A DNA stretch of 64,000 nucleotides from Rathayibacter sp. VKM Ac-2754 (GCF_009807095.1 NZ_WUCC01000002.1:1-64000), one strand, 5' to 3'; positions 7,376 to 16,730 are shown, counted from the first letter of the stretch. Numbers and translations are program-made. The notes: generated by a model not told the origin, from the letters alone.

Positions 7376-9379
7376 GTGTCGAACGAATCGTCGAATCCCC
7401 CCCAGAACGAGTCGTCCTTCGAGGTGACCGAGGCCGGGACGGGGTTCACGCACTTCACGGATCGGGCCGTCGTCGCCCTCCGCGTCAACGGAGAACTGCG
7501 CGATCTGGCCACCGAGGTCGTCCCCGGCGACCGCATCGAGCCCGTCCTGATCTCCTCGCCGGCGGGTCTCGACATCCTCCGCCACTCGGCCGCGCACGTG
7601 CTCGCCCAGGCCGTGCAGCAGATCAACCCGGAGGCGAAGCTCGGCATCGGCCCGCCCGTCACCGACGGCTTCTACTACGACTTCGACGTGACCGAGCCCT
7701 TCACCCCCGAGGCGATGAAGGCGCTCGAGAAGGCGATGGACCGCATCATCCGCCAGGGGCAGCGCTTCGTGCGCCGCGTCGTGACCGAGGACGAGGCCCG
7801 TGCGGAGCTCGCCGGCGAGCCCTACAAGCTCGAGCTGATCGGCCTCAAGGGCGGCGGATCCGACGGCGAGTCGGTCGAGGTAGGCGGCCCCGAGCTCACG
7901 ATCTACGACAACGTCGACCCGCGCACCGGCGACACGGTCTGGAGGGACCTCTGCCGCGGCCCCCACCTCCCCAACACCCGGATGATCGGCAACGGCTACG
8001 CGCTGACCCGCAACGCCGCCGCCTACTGGCGCGGCTCCGAGAAGAACCCGCAGCTCCAGCGCGTGTACGGCACCGCCTGGCCCACGAAGGACGAGCTCCG
8101 CGCCCACCAGGCACGGCTCGAGGAGGCGGCGCGCCGCGACCACCGCAAGATCGGCCACGAGCTCGACCTCTTCTCGTTCCCCGACGAGATCGGCTCCGGC
8201 CTCGCGGTCTTCCACCCCAAGGGCGGGATCATCCGCTACGAGATCGAGCAGTACATGCGCGAGCAGCTGCTCGCCCACGACTACGAGCTCGTCTACTCGC
8301 CGCACATCACCAAGGGCGATCTCTTCACGACCAGCGGTCACCTGCAGTGGTACTCCGAGGGGATGTTCCCCCCGATGCACCTCGACGAGCTGCAGGACGA
8401 GGACGGCACGATCACCCGCCAGGGCCAGGACTACTACCTGAAGCCCATGAACTGCCCCTTCCACAACCTGATCTTCCGCTCGCGGGGGCGCAGCTACCGC
8501 GAGCTGCCGCTGCGCCTGGCCGAGTTCGGCACCGTCTACCGCTACGAGAAGAGCGGCACGCTGCAGGGCCTCACCCGCGTGCGCGGACTCACGCAGGACG
8601 ACGCGCACATCTACGTCGCCCAGGAGGACGTGGCGGCCGAGCTGACCCGCAACCTCGAGTTCGTGCTGCAGGTGCTGCGCGACTACGGCCTCGACGACTT
8701 CTACCTCGAGCTCTCGACCAACGAGGAGGGCAACCCGAAGTTCGTCGGCGACCCCGAGCAGTGGGAGTCGGCGATCGAGTCGCTGCGCGCCGTCGCCGTC
8801 GAGTCCGGCCTCGAGCTGGTCCCCGACCCGGGCGGAGCCGCGTTCTACGGCCCGAAGATCTCGGTGCAGGCGCGCGACGCGATCGGCCGCACCTGGCAGA
8901 TGTCGACCATCCAGCTCGACTTCAACCAGCCCGAGCGCTTCGAGCTCGAGTACACCGCGTCCGACGGCACGAAGAAGCAGCCGGTGATGATCCACCGCGC
9001 CCTGTTCGGCTCGATCGAGCGCTTCTTCGCGATCCTCACCGAGCACTACGCCGGTGCGTTCCCGGTCTGGCTGTCGCCTGTGCAGGTGATCGGCATCCCG
9101 ATCGCCGACGAGTACCTGCCCTACCTCGAGGGCGTCATCGGCGAGCTGAAGAAGTCGGGCGTCCGCGCCGAGATCGACTACTCGAGCGACCGCATGCAGA
9201 AGAAGATCCGCAACGCCACGCTGCAGAAGGTGCCGTTCCAGCTGATCGTCGGCGAGAAGGACCGCGACGCGGGCGCGGTGAGCTTCCGCTTCCGCGACGG
9301 GACGCAGGAGAACGGCATCCCCGTCGCCGACGCCGTCGCCCGCATCCGCGAGGCGATCGCGACGAAGGCGCAGGTCTGA
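7376..9379 (+). CDS. thrS: Threonyl-tRNA synthetase
   Basis: 667-residue class II aminoacyl-tRNA synthetase that charges tRNA-Thr in the cytoplasm. It has an N-terminal TGS domain (to about residue 70), an editing domain beginning near [13 protein letters not shown], the catalytic core with [12 protein letters not shown] (zinc-ligand Cys) and motif-2-like RYEKSG, and a C-terminal anticodon-binding domain. The GTG at 7376 is preceded by GAGGAG with 9-base spacing; the open frame upstream is non-conserved. Length is normal for the family. Its stop overlaps the HIT gene ATG (TGATG). Confidence 0.97.
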   Translation: MSNESSNPPQNESSFEVTEAGTGFTHFTDRAVVALRVNGELRDLATEVVPGDRIEPVLISSPAGLDILRHSAAHVLAQAVQQINPEAKLGIGPPVTDGFYYDFDVTEPFTPEAMKALEKAMDRIIRQGQRFVRRVVTEDEARAELAGEPYKLELIGLKGGGSDGESVEVGGPELTIYDNVDPRTGDTVWRDLCRGPHLPNTRMIGNGYALTRNAAAYWRGSEKNPQLQRVYGTAWPTKDELRAHQARLEEAARRDHRKIGHELDLFSFPDEIGSGLAVFHPKGGIIRYEIEQYMREQLLAHDYELVYSPHITKGDLFTTSGHLQWYSEGMFPPMHLDELQDEDGTITRQGQDYYLKPMNCPFHNLIFRSRGRSYRELPLRLAEFGTVYRYEKSGTLQGLTRVRGLTQDDAHIYVAQEDVAAELTRNLEFVLQVLRDYGLDDFYLELSTNEEGNPKFVGDPEQWESAIESLRAVAVESGLELVPDPGGAAFYGPKISVQARDAIGRTWQMSTIQLDFNQPERFELEYTASDGTKKQPVMIHRALFGSIERFFAILTEHYAGAFPVWLSPVQVIGIPIADEYLPYLEGVIGELKKSGVRAEIDYSSDRMQKKIRNATLQKVPFQLIVGEKDRDAGAVSFRFRDGTQENGIPVADAVARIREAIATKAQV

Positions 9380-9933
9380 TGACCGACGGCGATCTCATCC
9401 CCGAGGGCGCCGAGGGCTCCGCGCACCTCGCGGGCGTGCCCGACGAGTTCCAGCGCCTGTGGACTCCGCACCGGATGGTGTACATCCAGAAGGGGCAGCC
9501 CGGCGCGCACGACTGCCCGTTCTGCGTCGCCCCCACGCTGAGCGACGAGGAGGGCCTCATCGTCGCCCGCGGGACGCACGCGTACGTGCTCCTCAACCTC
9601 TTCCCCTACAACTCCGGACACCTGCTGGTCTGCCCGTACCGGCACATCCCGCTCTACGACGAGGCCACCGCAGAAGAAGTGGCCGAGATCGGCGCCCTCA
9701 CCCAGACCGCGATGCGCGTCATCCGCGAGGTCTCGAACAACGACGGCTTCAACCTCGGGATGAACCAGGGCGCCGTCGCCGGAGCCGGGATCGCCGCGCA
9801 CCTGCACCAGCACGTGGTGCCCCGCTGGGCGACCGACGCCAACTTCTTCCCGATCATCGCCCGCACGAAGGCGCTGCCGCAGCTGCTCGGCGACGTCCGT
9901 GCGAGCATCGCCGCCGCCTGGCCCGCCGACTAG
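9379..9933 (+). CDS. HIT-family hydrolase (diadenosine tetraphosphate phosphorylase-like)
   Basis: 184-residue histidine-triad protein. HLHQHVVPRW places the triad at His141, His143 and His145; CPFC (46-49) and HILLxGH-like strands complete the fold. Such enzymes split nucleoside-phosphate bonds, for example in Ap4A, which synthetases such as ThrRS can generate. It is translationally coupled to thrS by a 1-base overlap. In many actinobacteria the next genes make phosphatidylinositol mannosides; here pdxS follows instead. Confidence 0.9.
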   Translation: MTDGDLIPEGAEGSAHLAGVPDEFQRLWTPHRMVYIQKGQPGAHDCPFCVAPTLSDEEGLIVARGTHAYVLLNLFPYNSGHLLVCPYRHIPLYDEATAEEVAEIGALTQTAMRVIREVSNNDGFNLGMNQGAVAGAGIAAHLHQHVVPRWATDANFFPIIARTKALPQLLGDVRASIAAAWPAD

Positions 9934-9983
9934 ACCAGCCGGGCGGTGCGTGTCCAGCGCGGATCGCATGCGGCACCCTCTCG

Positions 9984-9989
9984 TAGACT
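9984..9989 (+). promoter_or_regulatory. Candidate -10 box for pdxST
   Basis: TAGACT lies 50 bases before the pdxS ATG, in the 105-bp gap after the HIT gene. A transcript would start near 9996, leaving a leader of about 43 bases with an AGGA ribosome-binding site at about 10025. No clear -35 is visible. Confidence 0.4.
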
Positions 9990-10038
9990 CATTGCTGCCG
10001 TCGGCGGAAGACGCCGCACAGAACAGGACACCCCGAAC

Positions 10039-10956
10039 ATGACTGACACCACCACCTCGTCCTCGTCCGCCCCCGAGCAGTTCGGCTCGAGCCGCGTCAA
10101 GCGCGGGCTCGCCGAGATGCTCAAGGGCGGCGTCATCATGGACGTCGTCAACGCCGAGCAGGCCCGCATCGCGGAGGACGCGGGAGCGGTCGCCGTGATG
10201 GCGCTCGAGCGCGTCCCCGCCGACATCCGCTCGCAGGGCGGTGTGGCGCGGATGAGCGACCCCGACCTCATCGACGGCATCGTCGCGGCCGTCTCCATCC
10301 CCGTGATGGCGAAGGCGCGCATCGGCCACTTCGTCGAGGCGCAGGTCCTCGAGGAGCTCGGCGTCGACTACATCGACGAGTCCGAGGTCCTCTCGCCCGC
10401 CGACTACGTGAACCACATCGACAAGTGGAAGTTCACCGTGCCCTTCGTCTGCGGCGCGACCAACCTGGGCGAGGCGCTCCGCCGGATCACCGAGGGCGCC
10501 GCGATGATCCGCTCGAAGGGCGAGGCCGGCACCGGAGACGTCTCAGAGGCCACCAAGCACATCCGCACCATCTCGGCCGAGGTCAACCGCCTGAAGTCGC
10601 TCACGCACGACGAGCTCTACGTCGCCGCGAAGGAGCTGCAGGCGCCCTACGACCTCGTCGCCGAGATCGCTCGCACCGGCAAGCTGCCCGTCGTCCTCTT
10701 CACCGCCGGCGGAGTCGCGACTCCGGCCGACGCCGCGCTGATGATGCAGCTGGGCGCCGACGGCGTCTTCGTCGGCTCCGGCGTCTTCAAGTCGGGCGAG
10801 CCCGCGAAGCGCGCCGCCGCGATCGTCAAGGCGACGACGTTCTTCGACGACGCGAAGGTCATCGCGGAGGCGTCCCGCGGACTCGGCGAGGCGATGGTCG
10901 GCATCAACGTGGCCGACGTGCCCGCGCCGCACCGCCTCTCCGAGCGTGGCTGGTAG
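10039..10956 (+). CDS. pdxS: Pyridoxal 5'-phosphate synthase lyase subunit PdxS
   Basis: 305-residue TIM-barrel enzyme that makes PLP from ribose 5-phosphate, glyceraldehyde 3-phosphate and ammonia delivered by PdxT. The lysine forming the first Schiff base is Lys92 in [10 protein letters not shown]; the phosphate-binding [19 protein letters not shown] and GVFVGSG segments are conserved. The N-terminus has a Thr/Ser-rich leader of about 13 residues, usual in actinobacteria. Its stop overlaps pdxT by 11 bases, consistent with a 12+12 synthase complex made from a coupled operon. Confidence 0.97.
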   Translation: MTDTTTSSSSAPEQFGSSRVKRGLAEMLKGGVIMDVVNAEQARIAEDAGAVAVMALERVPADIRSQGGVARMSDPDLIDGIVAAVSIPVMAKARIGHFVEAQVLEELGVDYIDESEVLSPADYVNHIDKWKFTVPFVCGATNLGEALRRITEGAAMIRSKGEAGTGDVSEATKHIRTISAEVNRLKSLTHDELYVAAKELQAPYDLVAEIARTGKLPVVLFTAGGVATPADAALMMQLGADGVFVGSGVFKSGEPAKRAAAIVKATTFFDDAKVIAEASRGLGEAMVGINVADVPAPHRLSERGW

Positions 10957-11605
10957 CCCCGGCGAGCCGCCCGTCGCGGGCGAGGGCGAGACGCGCGAGT
11001 CCCTCGAGGGGCTCCATGTCGGCGTCCTCGCTCTCCAGGGCGACTTCCGCGAGCACGCGCACGTGCTGCGCGAGCTCGGCGCCGAGGTCGTCCTGGTGCG
11101 GCGCCCCGCCGAGCTCGCCTCGGTCGCGGGCCTCGTGATCCCCGGCGGCGAGTCCACGGTGATGGACAAGCTGTCTCGCCTGTTCGGCCTCGCCGGGCCC
11201 GTGACGGAGGCGATCGAGGCGGGTCTGCCCGTCTACGGCACCTGCGCGGGGCTGATCATGCTGGCCGACCGGGTCCTCGACCGCATCGACGGGCAGGCCA
11301 GCTTCGGCGGGCTCGACGTCACCGTCCGGCGGAACGCCTTCGGGAACCAGCTCGACTCCTTCGAGACCGACCTCGACATCCCCGCCATCGGCGATCCGCC
11401 GATGCATGCGGTCTTCATCCGCGCTCCTATCGTCGAGGCGCTGGGGGAGCGGGCGACCGCGCTCGCCTCCGTCGCCGACGGCCGCGTCGTCGCCGTCGAG
11501 CAGGGCAACCTGCTCGGCACCTCGTTCCACCCCGAGATCACCGGCGACTACCGCTTCCACGAGCTGTTCCTGCGGAAGGTCGCCGCGACGCGCTTCGGCG
11601 CCTGA
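10946..11605 (+). CDS. pdxT: Pyridoxal 5'-phosphate synthase glutaminase subunit PdxT
   Basis: 219-residue class I glutamine amidotransferase that supplies ammonia to PdxS. The catalytic Cys100 lies in [15 protein letters not shown] (67-71) forms the oxyanion region, and the His/Glu pair is in SFHPEITG near the C-terminus. The GTG at 10946 inside the pdxS end is the only reasonable start; it adds about 22 residues before the conserved VGVLALQGD strand, so the N-terminus is longer than average. Confidence 0.95.
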   Translation: MAGSPGEPPVAGEGETRESLEGLHVGVLALQGDFREHAHVLRELGAEVVLVRRPAELASVAGLVIPGGESTVMDKLSRLFGLAGPVTEAIEAGLPVYGTCAGLIMLADRVLDRIDGQASFGGLDVTVRRNAFGNQLDSFETDLDIPAIGDPPMHAVFIRAPIVEALGERATALASVADGRVVAVEQGNLLGTSFHPEITGDYRFHELFLRKVAATRFGA

Positions 11606-11669
11606 GCACACCGCGCCGCGCGCTCCGCCAGGGGTGGACGGTGTCGGTGGTGCGGTCCACAGTGGTCGC

Positions 11670-12530
11670 ATGCCCGAACTCCCCGAAGTGCAGGCGCTCG
11701 CGAGCGACCTCGACGAGCGTCTCGGCGGCCGCGTCCTCGAGAGCCTCGGCGTGTACGCGATCTCGGCGCTCAAGACCGTCGCGATCACCCCGTCGTCCCT
11801 CGCGGGCGAGACGATCCACGGAGTGAGCCGCCACGGCAAGTTCCTCGACCTCGCGATCGGCGACGCCCACGTCCTCCTGCACCTCGCGCGCGCCGGCTGG
11901 GTGCGCTGGCGACCCGAGCGGCCCACTGCTCCGGTCAAGCCGGGCCGGGGTCCGCTCGCGGCACGCCTCGTCCTCGACGACGGCTCCGGCTTCGACATCA
12001 CCGAGGCCGGGACGAAGAAGAGCCTCGCGCTCTCGATCGTGGCCGACCCGCGCGATGTGCCCGGCGTCGCCCGCCTCGGACCCGACCCGCTGGACCCCGC
12101 GTTCACCCGCGAGATCCTCGGTGCGATCCTCGCCACCGCCGGCCGCGCGCAGCTCAAGGGAGTCCTCCGCGACCAGTCCCGGATCGCGGGCATCGGCAAC
12201 GCCTACTCCGACGAGATCCTGCACGTCGCCCGCATGTCGCCGTTCAAGCCCGCCACCCTCACCGCCGAAGAGCTCGACCGCCTCTACTCCGCCCTCCGCT
12301 ACACCCTCGAGGAGGCCCTCGGCCGTGCCGTCGGCCTGCACGCCGCCGACCTCAAGCGCGAGAAGAAGCTCGGCATGCGCGTCCACGGCCGCACCGGCGA
12401 GCCCTGCCCCGTCTGCGGCGACACCGTCCGCCAGGTGATCTTCGCCGACTCCACCCTCCAGTACTGCCCCACCTGCCAGACGAACGGGAAGCCCCTCGCG
12501 GATCGTGTCCTCTCGAGGTTGCTCAAGTAG
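11670..12530 (+). CDS. Fpg/Nei-family DNA glycosylase/AP lyase
   Basis: 286-residue base-excision repair enzyme that removes oxidised bases and nicks the AP site. The N-terminal MPELPEV gives the catalytic Pro2 and Glu3, Lys57 sits in RHGKFLDL, a helix-two-turn-helix is near DQSRIAGIGNAYSDEIL, and a C-terminal zinc finger has the C-x2-C-x16-C-x2-C pattern. Whether it prefers 8-oxoguanine (Fpg) or oxidised pyrimidines (Nei) is unclear. The last codons and the stop lie inside a perfect 27-bp inverted repeat, an unusual gene end. Confidence 0.92.
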   Translation: MPELPEVQALASDLDERLGGRVLESLGVYAISALKTVAITPSSLAGETIHGVSRHGKFLDLAIGDAHVLLHLARAGWVRWRPERPTAPVKPGRGPLAARLVLDDGSGFDITEAGTKKSLALSIVADPRDVPGVARLGPDPLDPAFTREILGAILATAGRAQLKGVLRDQSRIAGIGNAYSDEILHVARMSPFKPATLTAEELDRLYSALRYTLEEALGRAVGLHAADLKREKKLGMRVHGRTGEPCPVCGDTVRQVIFADSTLQYCPTCQTNGKPLADRVLSRLLK

Positions 12531-12570
12531 CAGATCCGCCGGCGGCGGATCTGCTACTTGAGCAACCTCG
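12514..12570 (+). terminator. Perfect 27-bp inverted repeat spanning the glycosylase stop codon
   Basis: The arm at 12514-12540 is perfectly complementary to 12544-12570 with a 3-base GGC loop. The 5' arm encodes the last residues and the TAG stop of the Fpg/Nei gene. No T-run follows. It may terminate transcription, protect the mRNA 3' end, or be the footprint of a mobile palindrome. Confidence 0.6.
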
Positions 12571-12612
12571 TCTGCGCCGGTCCCTGCCCGGCGCAGCGCA
12601 GTCGGCTCCCAC

Positions 12613-12674
12613 AGGTGGTCGCGCGGGTGGAGCGTCCTGCGTACGGCTACGCCGATTCGCTGACACGCGAATCG
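12613..12674 (+). repeat. Direct repeat, copy 1 (62 bp)
   Basis: Matches 12737-12798 at 59 of 62 positions. It ends in an inverted repeat, CGATTCGC (12653-12660) and GCGAATCG (12667-12674), around a 6-base loop. The roughly 35 bases upstream of each copy are also similar, so the true unit may be the full 124-bp period. Confidence 0.75.
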
Positions 12675-12736
12675 TCAGTTCGGCGGTGCTCGCGGCCGGG
12701 CCGGTCCTTGCCCGGTCCGGCGCGGTCGGCCTTCAG

Positions 12737-12798
12737 AGGTGGTCGCGCGGGTGGAGCGTCCTGCGAACGGCTACGCCGATTCGCTCGCACGCGAATCG
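12737..12798 (+). repeat. Direct repeat, copy 2 (62 bp)
   Basis: Second copy of the 62-bp repeat. Its terminal hairpin CGATTCGC (12777-12784) / GCGAATCG (12791-12798) keeps both arms while the loop has changed, the pattern expected if the stem-loop matters. Confidence 0.75.
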
Positions 12799-12870
12799 AC
12801 GGTTCGCCTCGCGGGGCTCGCCGATCTGCAGGCTCTCCTTCAGATCGGACTCCCGCCCGTCCGCTCGCGA

Positions 12871-12910
12871 GCATGCTGGTCGAGTAGCCCCGCAGGGGCG
12901 TATCGAGACC
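12871..12910 (+). repeat. REP-like palindromic element, copy A
   Basis: Forty bases built around GGTCGAGTAGCCCC and GGGGCGTATCGAGACC, an imperfect dyad. It is identical at 39 of 40 positions to the reverse complement of 38359-38398, and a diverged relative lies at 38273-38310. All three are intergenic, as expected of a genome-wide extragenic palindrome family. Confidence 0.75.
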
Positions 12911-13112
12911 AACGTCCGTCAGCAGGGTGGAACTGCAGACCTCCCGGCGGATCGGGTCGGACCGACGAGGCGGCCCCGTCCCGATCTTCCGCGCGGGCGG
13001 GCGAGCGTCCTCGCGCGGCACCGCTCGCGCCTCCGGAGCCTCGATTAGACTGCATCAGCTGATAGGCGGCGCCTGCGGGGGTCGCGCCGAAACGAACTTC
13101 CGAGGGAGCACC

Positions 13113-13877
13113 GTGTCCGGGCATTCCAAGTGGGCCACGACCAAGCACCAGAAGGCGATCAAGGACTCGCGTCGCGCGAAGTCGTTCGCCAAGCTGATCA
13201 AGAACATCGAGGTGGCCGCCAAGATCGGCGGCGCCGACCTCTCCGGCAACCCGACGCTCGTCGACGCCGTGCAGAAGGCCAAGAAGACCTCGGTCCCGAA
13301 CGACAACATCGACCGCGCCATCAAGCGCGGCGCGGGCCTCACCGGCGAGGTCATCGACTACACGACGATCATGTACGAGGCCTACGGCCCGAACGGCATC
13401 GCGCTGCTCGTCGAGTGCCTGACCGACAACAAGAACCGCGCCGCCGCCGACGTCCGCACGGCGATGACCCGCAACGGCGGCACCATGGCCGACCCGGGGA
13501 GCGTCGCCTACAACTTCGCCCGCAAGGGCGTCATCACCGTCCCGCACGGCGACGGCGTGACCGAGGACGACGTGCTCGTCGCGGTCCTCGACTTCGGAGT
13601 CGACGACGTCATCGACCACGGCGGGAGCTTCGAGGTCCGCACCGAGCCGAGCGAGCTCGTCCCCGCCCGCTCCGCGCTGCAGGAGGCCGGCATCGACTAC
13701 GACGCCGCCGACGTCGAGTTCGTCGCGTCGCTCCAGGTCGAGGCCGACGCCGAGACCGCGCGCAAGGTGTTCCGCCTCATCGACGCGCTGGAGGACTCGG
13801 ACGACGTGCAGAACGTCTACACGAACCTCGACATCACGCCCGAGGTGCGCGCCGAGCTCGAGAACGACGAGGAGTGA
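13113..13877 (+). CDS. YebC/TACO1-family regulator
   Basis: 254-residue protein of the YebC/PmpR/TACO1 family, with the signature [14 protein letters not shown] at the N-terminus and the family's three-domain length. Members act as DNA-binding regulators or as ribosome-associated factors easing translation of polyproline and similar stretches; which applies here cannot be told. The GTG at 13113 has GAGGGAG at 5-base spacing. It lies directly upstream of ruvCAB, a very common actinobacterial order. The track of a longer frame upstream runs through repeats and is not coding. Confidence 0.92.
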   Translation: MSGHSKWATTKHQKAIKDSRRAKSFAKLIKNIEVAAKIGGADLSGNPTLVDAVQKAKKTSVPNDNIDRAIKRGAGLTGEVIDYTTIMYEAYGPNGIALLVECLTDNKNRAAADVRTAMTRNGGTMADPGSVAYNFARKGVITVPHGDGVTEDDVLVAVLDFGVDDVIDHGGSFEVRTEPSELVPARSALQEAGIDYDAADVEFVASLQVEADAETARKVFRLIDALEDSDDVQNVYTNLDITPEVRAELENDEE

Positions 13878-13913
13878 CGCGGTGACCCCGGTCCGTCCCG
13901 GGCAGGCGCTCTG

Positions 13914-14495
13914 ATGCGCGTCCTCGGGATCGATCCGGGGCTCACCCGCTGCGGTGTGGGCATCGTCGACGTCGCCCGCGACCGGCGGGCGACGCTCGTG
14001 CACGTGAGCGTGCTGCGGACGCCCACCGACGACGCTCTCGAGCGCCGCCTCCTCGCGCTCGGCGACGGCATCGAGGCGCTCCTCGACGAGCACCGTCCCG
14101 ACGCGGTGGCGATCGAGCGCGTCTTCGCGCAGAACAACGTCCGCACGGTGATGGGCATCGCTCAGATCAGCGGAGTCGCGCTCGTCGCGGCCGCGCGCCG
14201 CTCGCTCCCGGTCGGCATGCACACCCCGAGCGAGGTGAAGGCCGCGGTGACCGGATACGGCGCCGCGGACAAGCGCCAGGTCACCGCGATGATCCAGCGC
14301 GTCCTCCGTCTCGACGCCCCGCCCACCCCGGCCGACGCCGCCGACGCGCTCGCTCTCGCGGTGTGCCACGCCTGGCGCGCGCCGCTCGCGTCGGGCCCCG
14401 TGGCGGGCGCAGACGAGACGCCGGCGCAGCGGGCGTGGCGCGCCGCGGAGGCCTCCACTCGAACGCCTGTTCGAGGTCCTAGACTGTTGCGGTGA
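13914..14495 (+). CDS. ruvC: Holliday junction endonuclease RuvC
   Basis: 193-residue RNase H-fold resolvase that cleaves Holliday junctions made by RuvAB. The acidic catalytic residues are visible: Asp7 (GIDPGLT), Glu68 (AIERVF), and Asp141/Asp144 ([13 protein letters not shown]). The C-terminal tail of about 40 residues is Ala/Pro/Arg-rich and non-conserved. It overlaps ruvA by 4 bases (GTGA). Confidence 0.95.
   Translation: MRVLGIDPGLTRCGVGIVDVARDRRATLVHVSVLRTPTDDALERRLLALGDGIEALLDEHRPDAVAIERVFAQNNVRTVMGIAQISGVALVAAARRSLPVGMHTPSEVKAAVTGYGAADKRQVTAMIQRVLRLDAPPTPADAADALALAVCHAWRAPLASGPVAGADETPAQRAWRAAEASTRTPVRGPRLLR
14480..14485 (+). promoter_or_regulatory. Internal -10 box for leaderless ruvA expression
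   Basis: TAGACT inside the 3' end of ruvC ends six bases before the ruvA GTG at 14492, the spacing at which transcription would start on the first base of the start codon. No Shine-Dalgarno sequence precedes that GTG. This suggests ruvAB(-yajC) can be transcribed separately from ruvC. Confidence 0.4.
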
Positions 14496-15097
14496 TCTCC
14501 TCCCTCCGCGGCACCGTCCTCTCCGCCCGCGGGAGTCTCGCCGTCGTCGACGTCCACGGCGTCGGCTACGCGGTCAACGTGACCCCGCAGCACGCGATCG
14601 AGCTGCGCGTCGGAGACGAGACGACCCTCACCACGACGCTGATCGTCCGCGAGGACTCGCTCACCCTCTACGGCTTCCCCGACGCCGAGCAGCTCGAGAT
14701 CTTCGAGCTGCTCATCGGAGTGACGGGGGTGGGTCCGAAGTCGGCCCTCGGCGTCCTCGGCGCGATCGAGCCCGATCGCATCGCGCAGGCCGTCGCCGAC
14801 GAGGACGACGCCGTGTTCCGCAAGGTGACCGGCATCGGCCCCAAGACCGCGAAGCTGATCGTCCTGAGCCTCGCCGGCAAGCTCGCCGTCCGCCCGCGCG
14901 CAGCCCGCGGCTCGGGTCCCGGCGCCACCGCCGCCCAGAGCGTCCTGTCGGCGCTCGTCGGCCTCGGCTGGCCCGAGCGCGTCGCGGCCGAGGTCGTCGA
15001 CGAGATCCTGCTCGACGCGCAGGCGTCCGACGCTGCCGACGTGCAGGCGCTCCTCCGCCTCGCTCTCGCCCGACTCGGCCCGGCGGCGCGATCGTGA
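14492..15097 (+). CDS. ruvA: Holliday junction branch migration protein RuvA
   Basis: 201-residue protein that binds four-way junctions and loads RuvB. An N-terminal OB fold is followed by two helix-hairpin-helix motifs ([13 protein letters not shown] and [13 protein letters not shown]) and a flexible linker to the C-terminal RuvB-binding domain. Length is normal. It is coupled to ruvC upstream and ruvB downstream by 4-base overlaps. Confidence 0.96.
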   Translation: MISSLRGTVLSARGSLAVVDVHGVGYAVNVTPQHAIELRVGDETTLTTTLIVREDSLTLYGFPDAEQLEIFELLIGVTGVGPKSALGVLGAIEPDRIAQAVADEDDAVFRKVTGIGPKTAKLIVLSLAGKLAVRPRAARGSGPGATAAQSVLSALVGLGWPERVAAEVVDEILLDAQASDAADVQALLRLALARLGPAARS

Positions 15098-16137
15098 GCG
15101 ACGACGTGCTCGGTCCCGAGGTCGCCTCCGAGGCCGAGATCGCCTTCGAGGGGGCGCTGCGGCCCAAGAGCCTGAGCGAGTTCGTCGGGCAGCGCAAGGT
15201 CCGCGGGCAGCTCGAGCTGCTGCTCAAGGCGGCGGCGATGCAGGGCCGCACCCCCGACCACATCCTGCTCGCGGGCCCTCCCGGTCTCGGCAAGACGACC
15301 CTGGCGATGATCGTGGCGGAGGAGAGCTCGTCGCCGCTGCGCCTGTCGAGCGGACCGGCGATCCAGCACGCGGGCGACCTCGCGGCCGTGCTGTCCTCGC
15401 TCCTGCCCGGCGAGATCCTCTTCATCGACGAGATCCACCGGATGGCGCGCGCGGCGGAGGAGATGCTCTACCTCGCGATGGAGGACTTCCGCATCGACAT
15501 CATGGTCGGCAAGGGTGCCGGAGCCACGTCCGTCCCCCTCGATCTCGCGCCCTTCACGCTGGTCGGGGCGACCACCCGCTCCGGTCTGCTCCCCAATCCG
15601 CTCCGCGACCGCTTCGGCTTCACCGCCCACCTCGAGTTCTACGCCGAGGACGAGCTGCGGCAGGTCCTCACCCGCGCCGCTCGCCTGCTCGATCTCGACA
15701 TCGACGGCGAGGCCGTCGCCGAGATCGCCGGCCGCTGCCGCGGGACTCCCCGCATCGCGAACCGCCTCCTGCGCCGTGTCCGCGACTTCGCCCTCGTGCA
15801 CGGAGGGCGGGCCGACGTGACCGCCGTCCGTGCGGCCCTCGAGCTCTACGACGTCGACGCGCTCGGTCTCGACCGCCTCGACCGCGCGGTGATGGACATC
15901 GTGCTGACCCGCTTCGACGGAGGCCCGGTCGGCCTCAACACCCTCGCCGTGTCGGTGGGGGAGGAGGCGGACACCGTCGAGTCCGTGGTCGAGCCCTTCC
16001 TGGTGCGGATCGGACTGCTGACCCGCACGCCGCGCGGCCGGGTCGCGACTCCGGCGGCCTGGCGGCACTTCGCCCTCACACCTCGTGGTGCGCCCTCGGC
16101 GGGGCCCCAGCAGTCGCTCTTCGGGGATGACCTATAA
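15094..16137 (+). CDS. ruvB: Holliday junction DNA helicase RuvB
   Basis: 347-residue AAA+ motor of branch migration. Walker A is GPPGLGKTT (Lys67), Walker B is ILFIDEIHR (Asp112, Glu113), sensor/arginine-finger regions are ATTRSGLL and LRDRFG, and a winged helix closes the protein. The TAA stop lies inside the TATAAT box that probably drives yajC-secDF. Confidence 0.97.
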   Translation: MSDDVLGPEVASEAEIAFEGALRPKSLSEFVGQRKVRGQLELLLKAAAMQGRTPDHILLAGPPGLGKTTLAMIVAEESSSPLRLSSGPAIQHAGDLAAVLSSLLPGEILFIDEIHRMARAAEEMLYLAMEDFRIDIMVGKGAGATSVPLDLAPFTLVGATTRSGLLPNPLRDRFGFTAHLEFYAEDELRQVLTRAARLLDLDIDGEAVAEIAGRCRGTPRIANRLLRRVRDFALVHGGRADVTAVRAALELYDVDALGLDRLDRAVMDIVLTRFDGGPVGLNTLAVSVGEEADTVESVVEPFLVRIGLLTRTPRGRVATPAAWRHFALTPRGAPSAGPQQSLFGDDL

Positions 16138-16138
16138 T
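16133..16138 (+). promoter_or_regulatory. Perfect -10 box (TATAAT) for yajC-secDF
   Basis: TATAAT overlaps the ruvB stop codon. Transcription would begin near 16145, within a small GGCCCG-A-CGGGCC hairpin (16144-16156 region), and leave a leader of about 75 bases. A -35 match is weak. The box marks a likely separate promoter for the Sec accessory genes. Confidence 0.5.
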
Positions 16139-16220
16139 CTTCAAGGCCCGACGGGCCGCTCGATCCGCTCACGACCGGCACTGACGCCGAGGATCGCCAC
16201 CCACTCCGGAAGGCTCACCC

Positions 16221-16628
16221 ATGGATCCGACGATCATTCTGCTCGTCCTTCTTCTCGCCGTGATGATCATCTTCATGTTCCGCAACAACAAGAAGCGCCA
16301 GCGCGATGCGGAGAAGATGAAGAGCGGTCTCGTCCCCGGAGCCGAGCTGATGACCGGCTCCGGCCTGTTCGGCACCGTCGTCTCGATCGACGAGGACGAG
16401 AACAAGATCATCATCGAGTCGACGCCCGGCACGCTCCTGACGATCCACCGCCAGGCGATCGCGCGCATCATCGACCCGACCGAGAACGAGACCGCCGTCG
16501 CCGACGCCGACGAGGTCGAGCCGGTCGTCGCGGCCGAGTCGCCCGCGTTCGGCGAGCGCGACTCCGCGCACCAGGCCGACCCGCTGGTCGACCCCCTCGA
16601 CCGCGACCGCAAGCCGGACGCGCAGTAG
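16221..16628 (+). CDS. yajC: Preprotein translocase subunit YajC
   Basis: 135-residue protein with one N-terminal membrane helix (residues 3-20, IILLVLLLAVMIIFMFR) and a small soluble domain (GAELMTGSGLFGTVVSID), the YajC pattern. It associates with SecDF and assists the SecYEG translocon. The acidic C-terminal tail of about 45 residues is longer than in E. coli and probably disordered. It precedes secD after a strong hairpin. Confidence 0.93.
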   Translation: MDPTIILLVLLLAVMIIFMFRNNKKRQRDAEKMKSGLVPGAELMTGSGLFGTVVSIDEDENKIIIESTPGTLLTIHRQAIARIIDPTENETAVADADEVEPVVAAESPAFGERDSAHQADPLVDPLDRDRKPDAQ

Positions 16629-16633
16629 TCTCC

Positions 16634-16669
16634 AGGGCGGGCCGGGCGCGAGAGCGCCTCGCCCGCCCT
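16634..16669 (+). terminator. Strong hairpin between yajC and secD
   Basis: AGGGCGGGC (16634-16642) pairs with GCCCGCCCT (16661-16669), enclosing GGCGC-GAGA-GCGCC (16645-16658). Only two T residues follow, so termination would be partial; it may set the yajC to secDF ratio. Confidence 0.5.
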
Positions 16670-16730
16670 TCCGCGTCCGGGGCTCGACCCCGACCGATCA
16701 CCGTCGAACGAAGAGAAAGCTGAGCCCTGG

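Larger units (their letters stand above)
12571..13112. other. Repeat-rich intergenic island between the glycosylase and yebC
   Basis: No credible gene is present. The island holds two copies of a 62-bp repeat 124 bp apart, a CCGATCTG/CAGATCGG hairpin (12821-12828 and 12841-12848), and a REP-like element (12871-12910). TAGACT at 13046-13051 is a likely -10 box for yebC. Frames crossing the repeats give Arg/Ser-rich products of no known family. Confidence 0.6.

Noticed and set aside
12558-12887. 109-codon frame through the repeat island
   Set aside because: Made of repeat DNA; its last residues come from the REP element.
12571-12910. CRISPR array
   Set aside because: Only two copies of a long unit, no uniform spacers and no cas genes.
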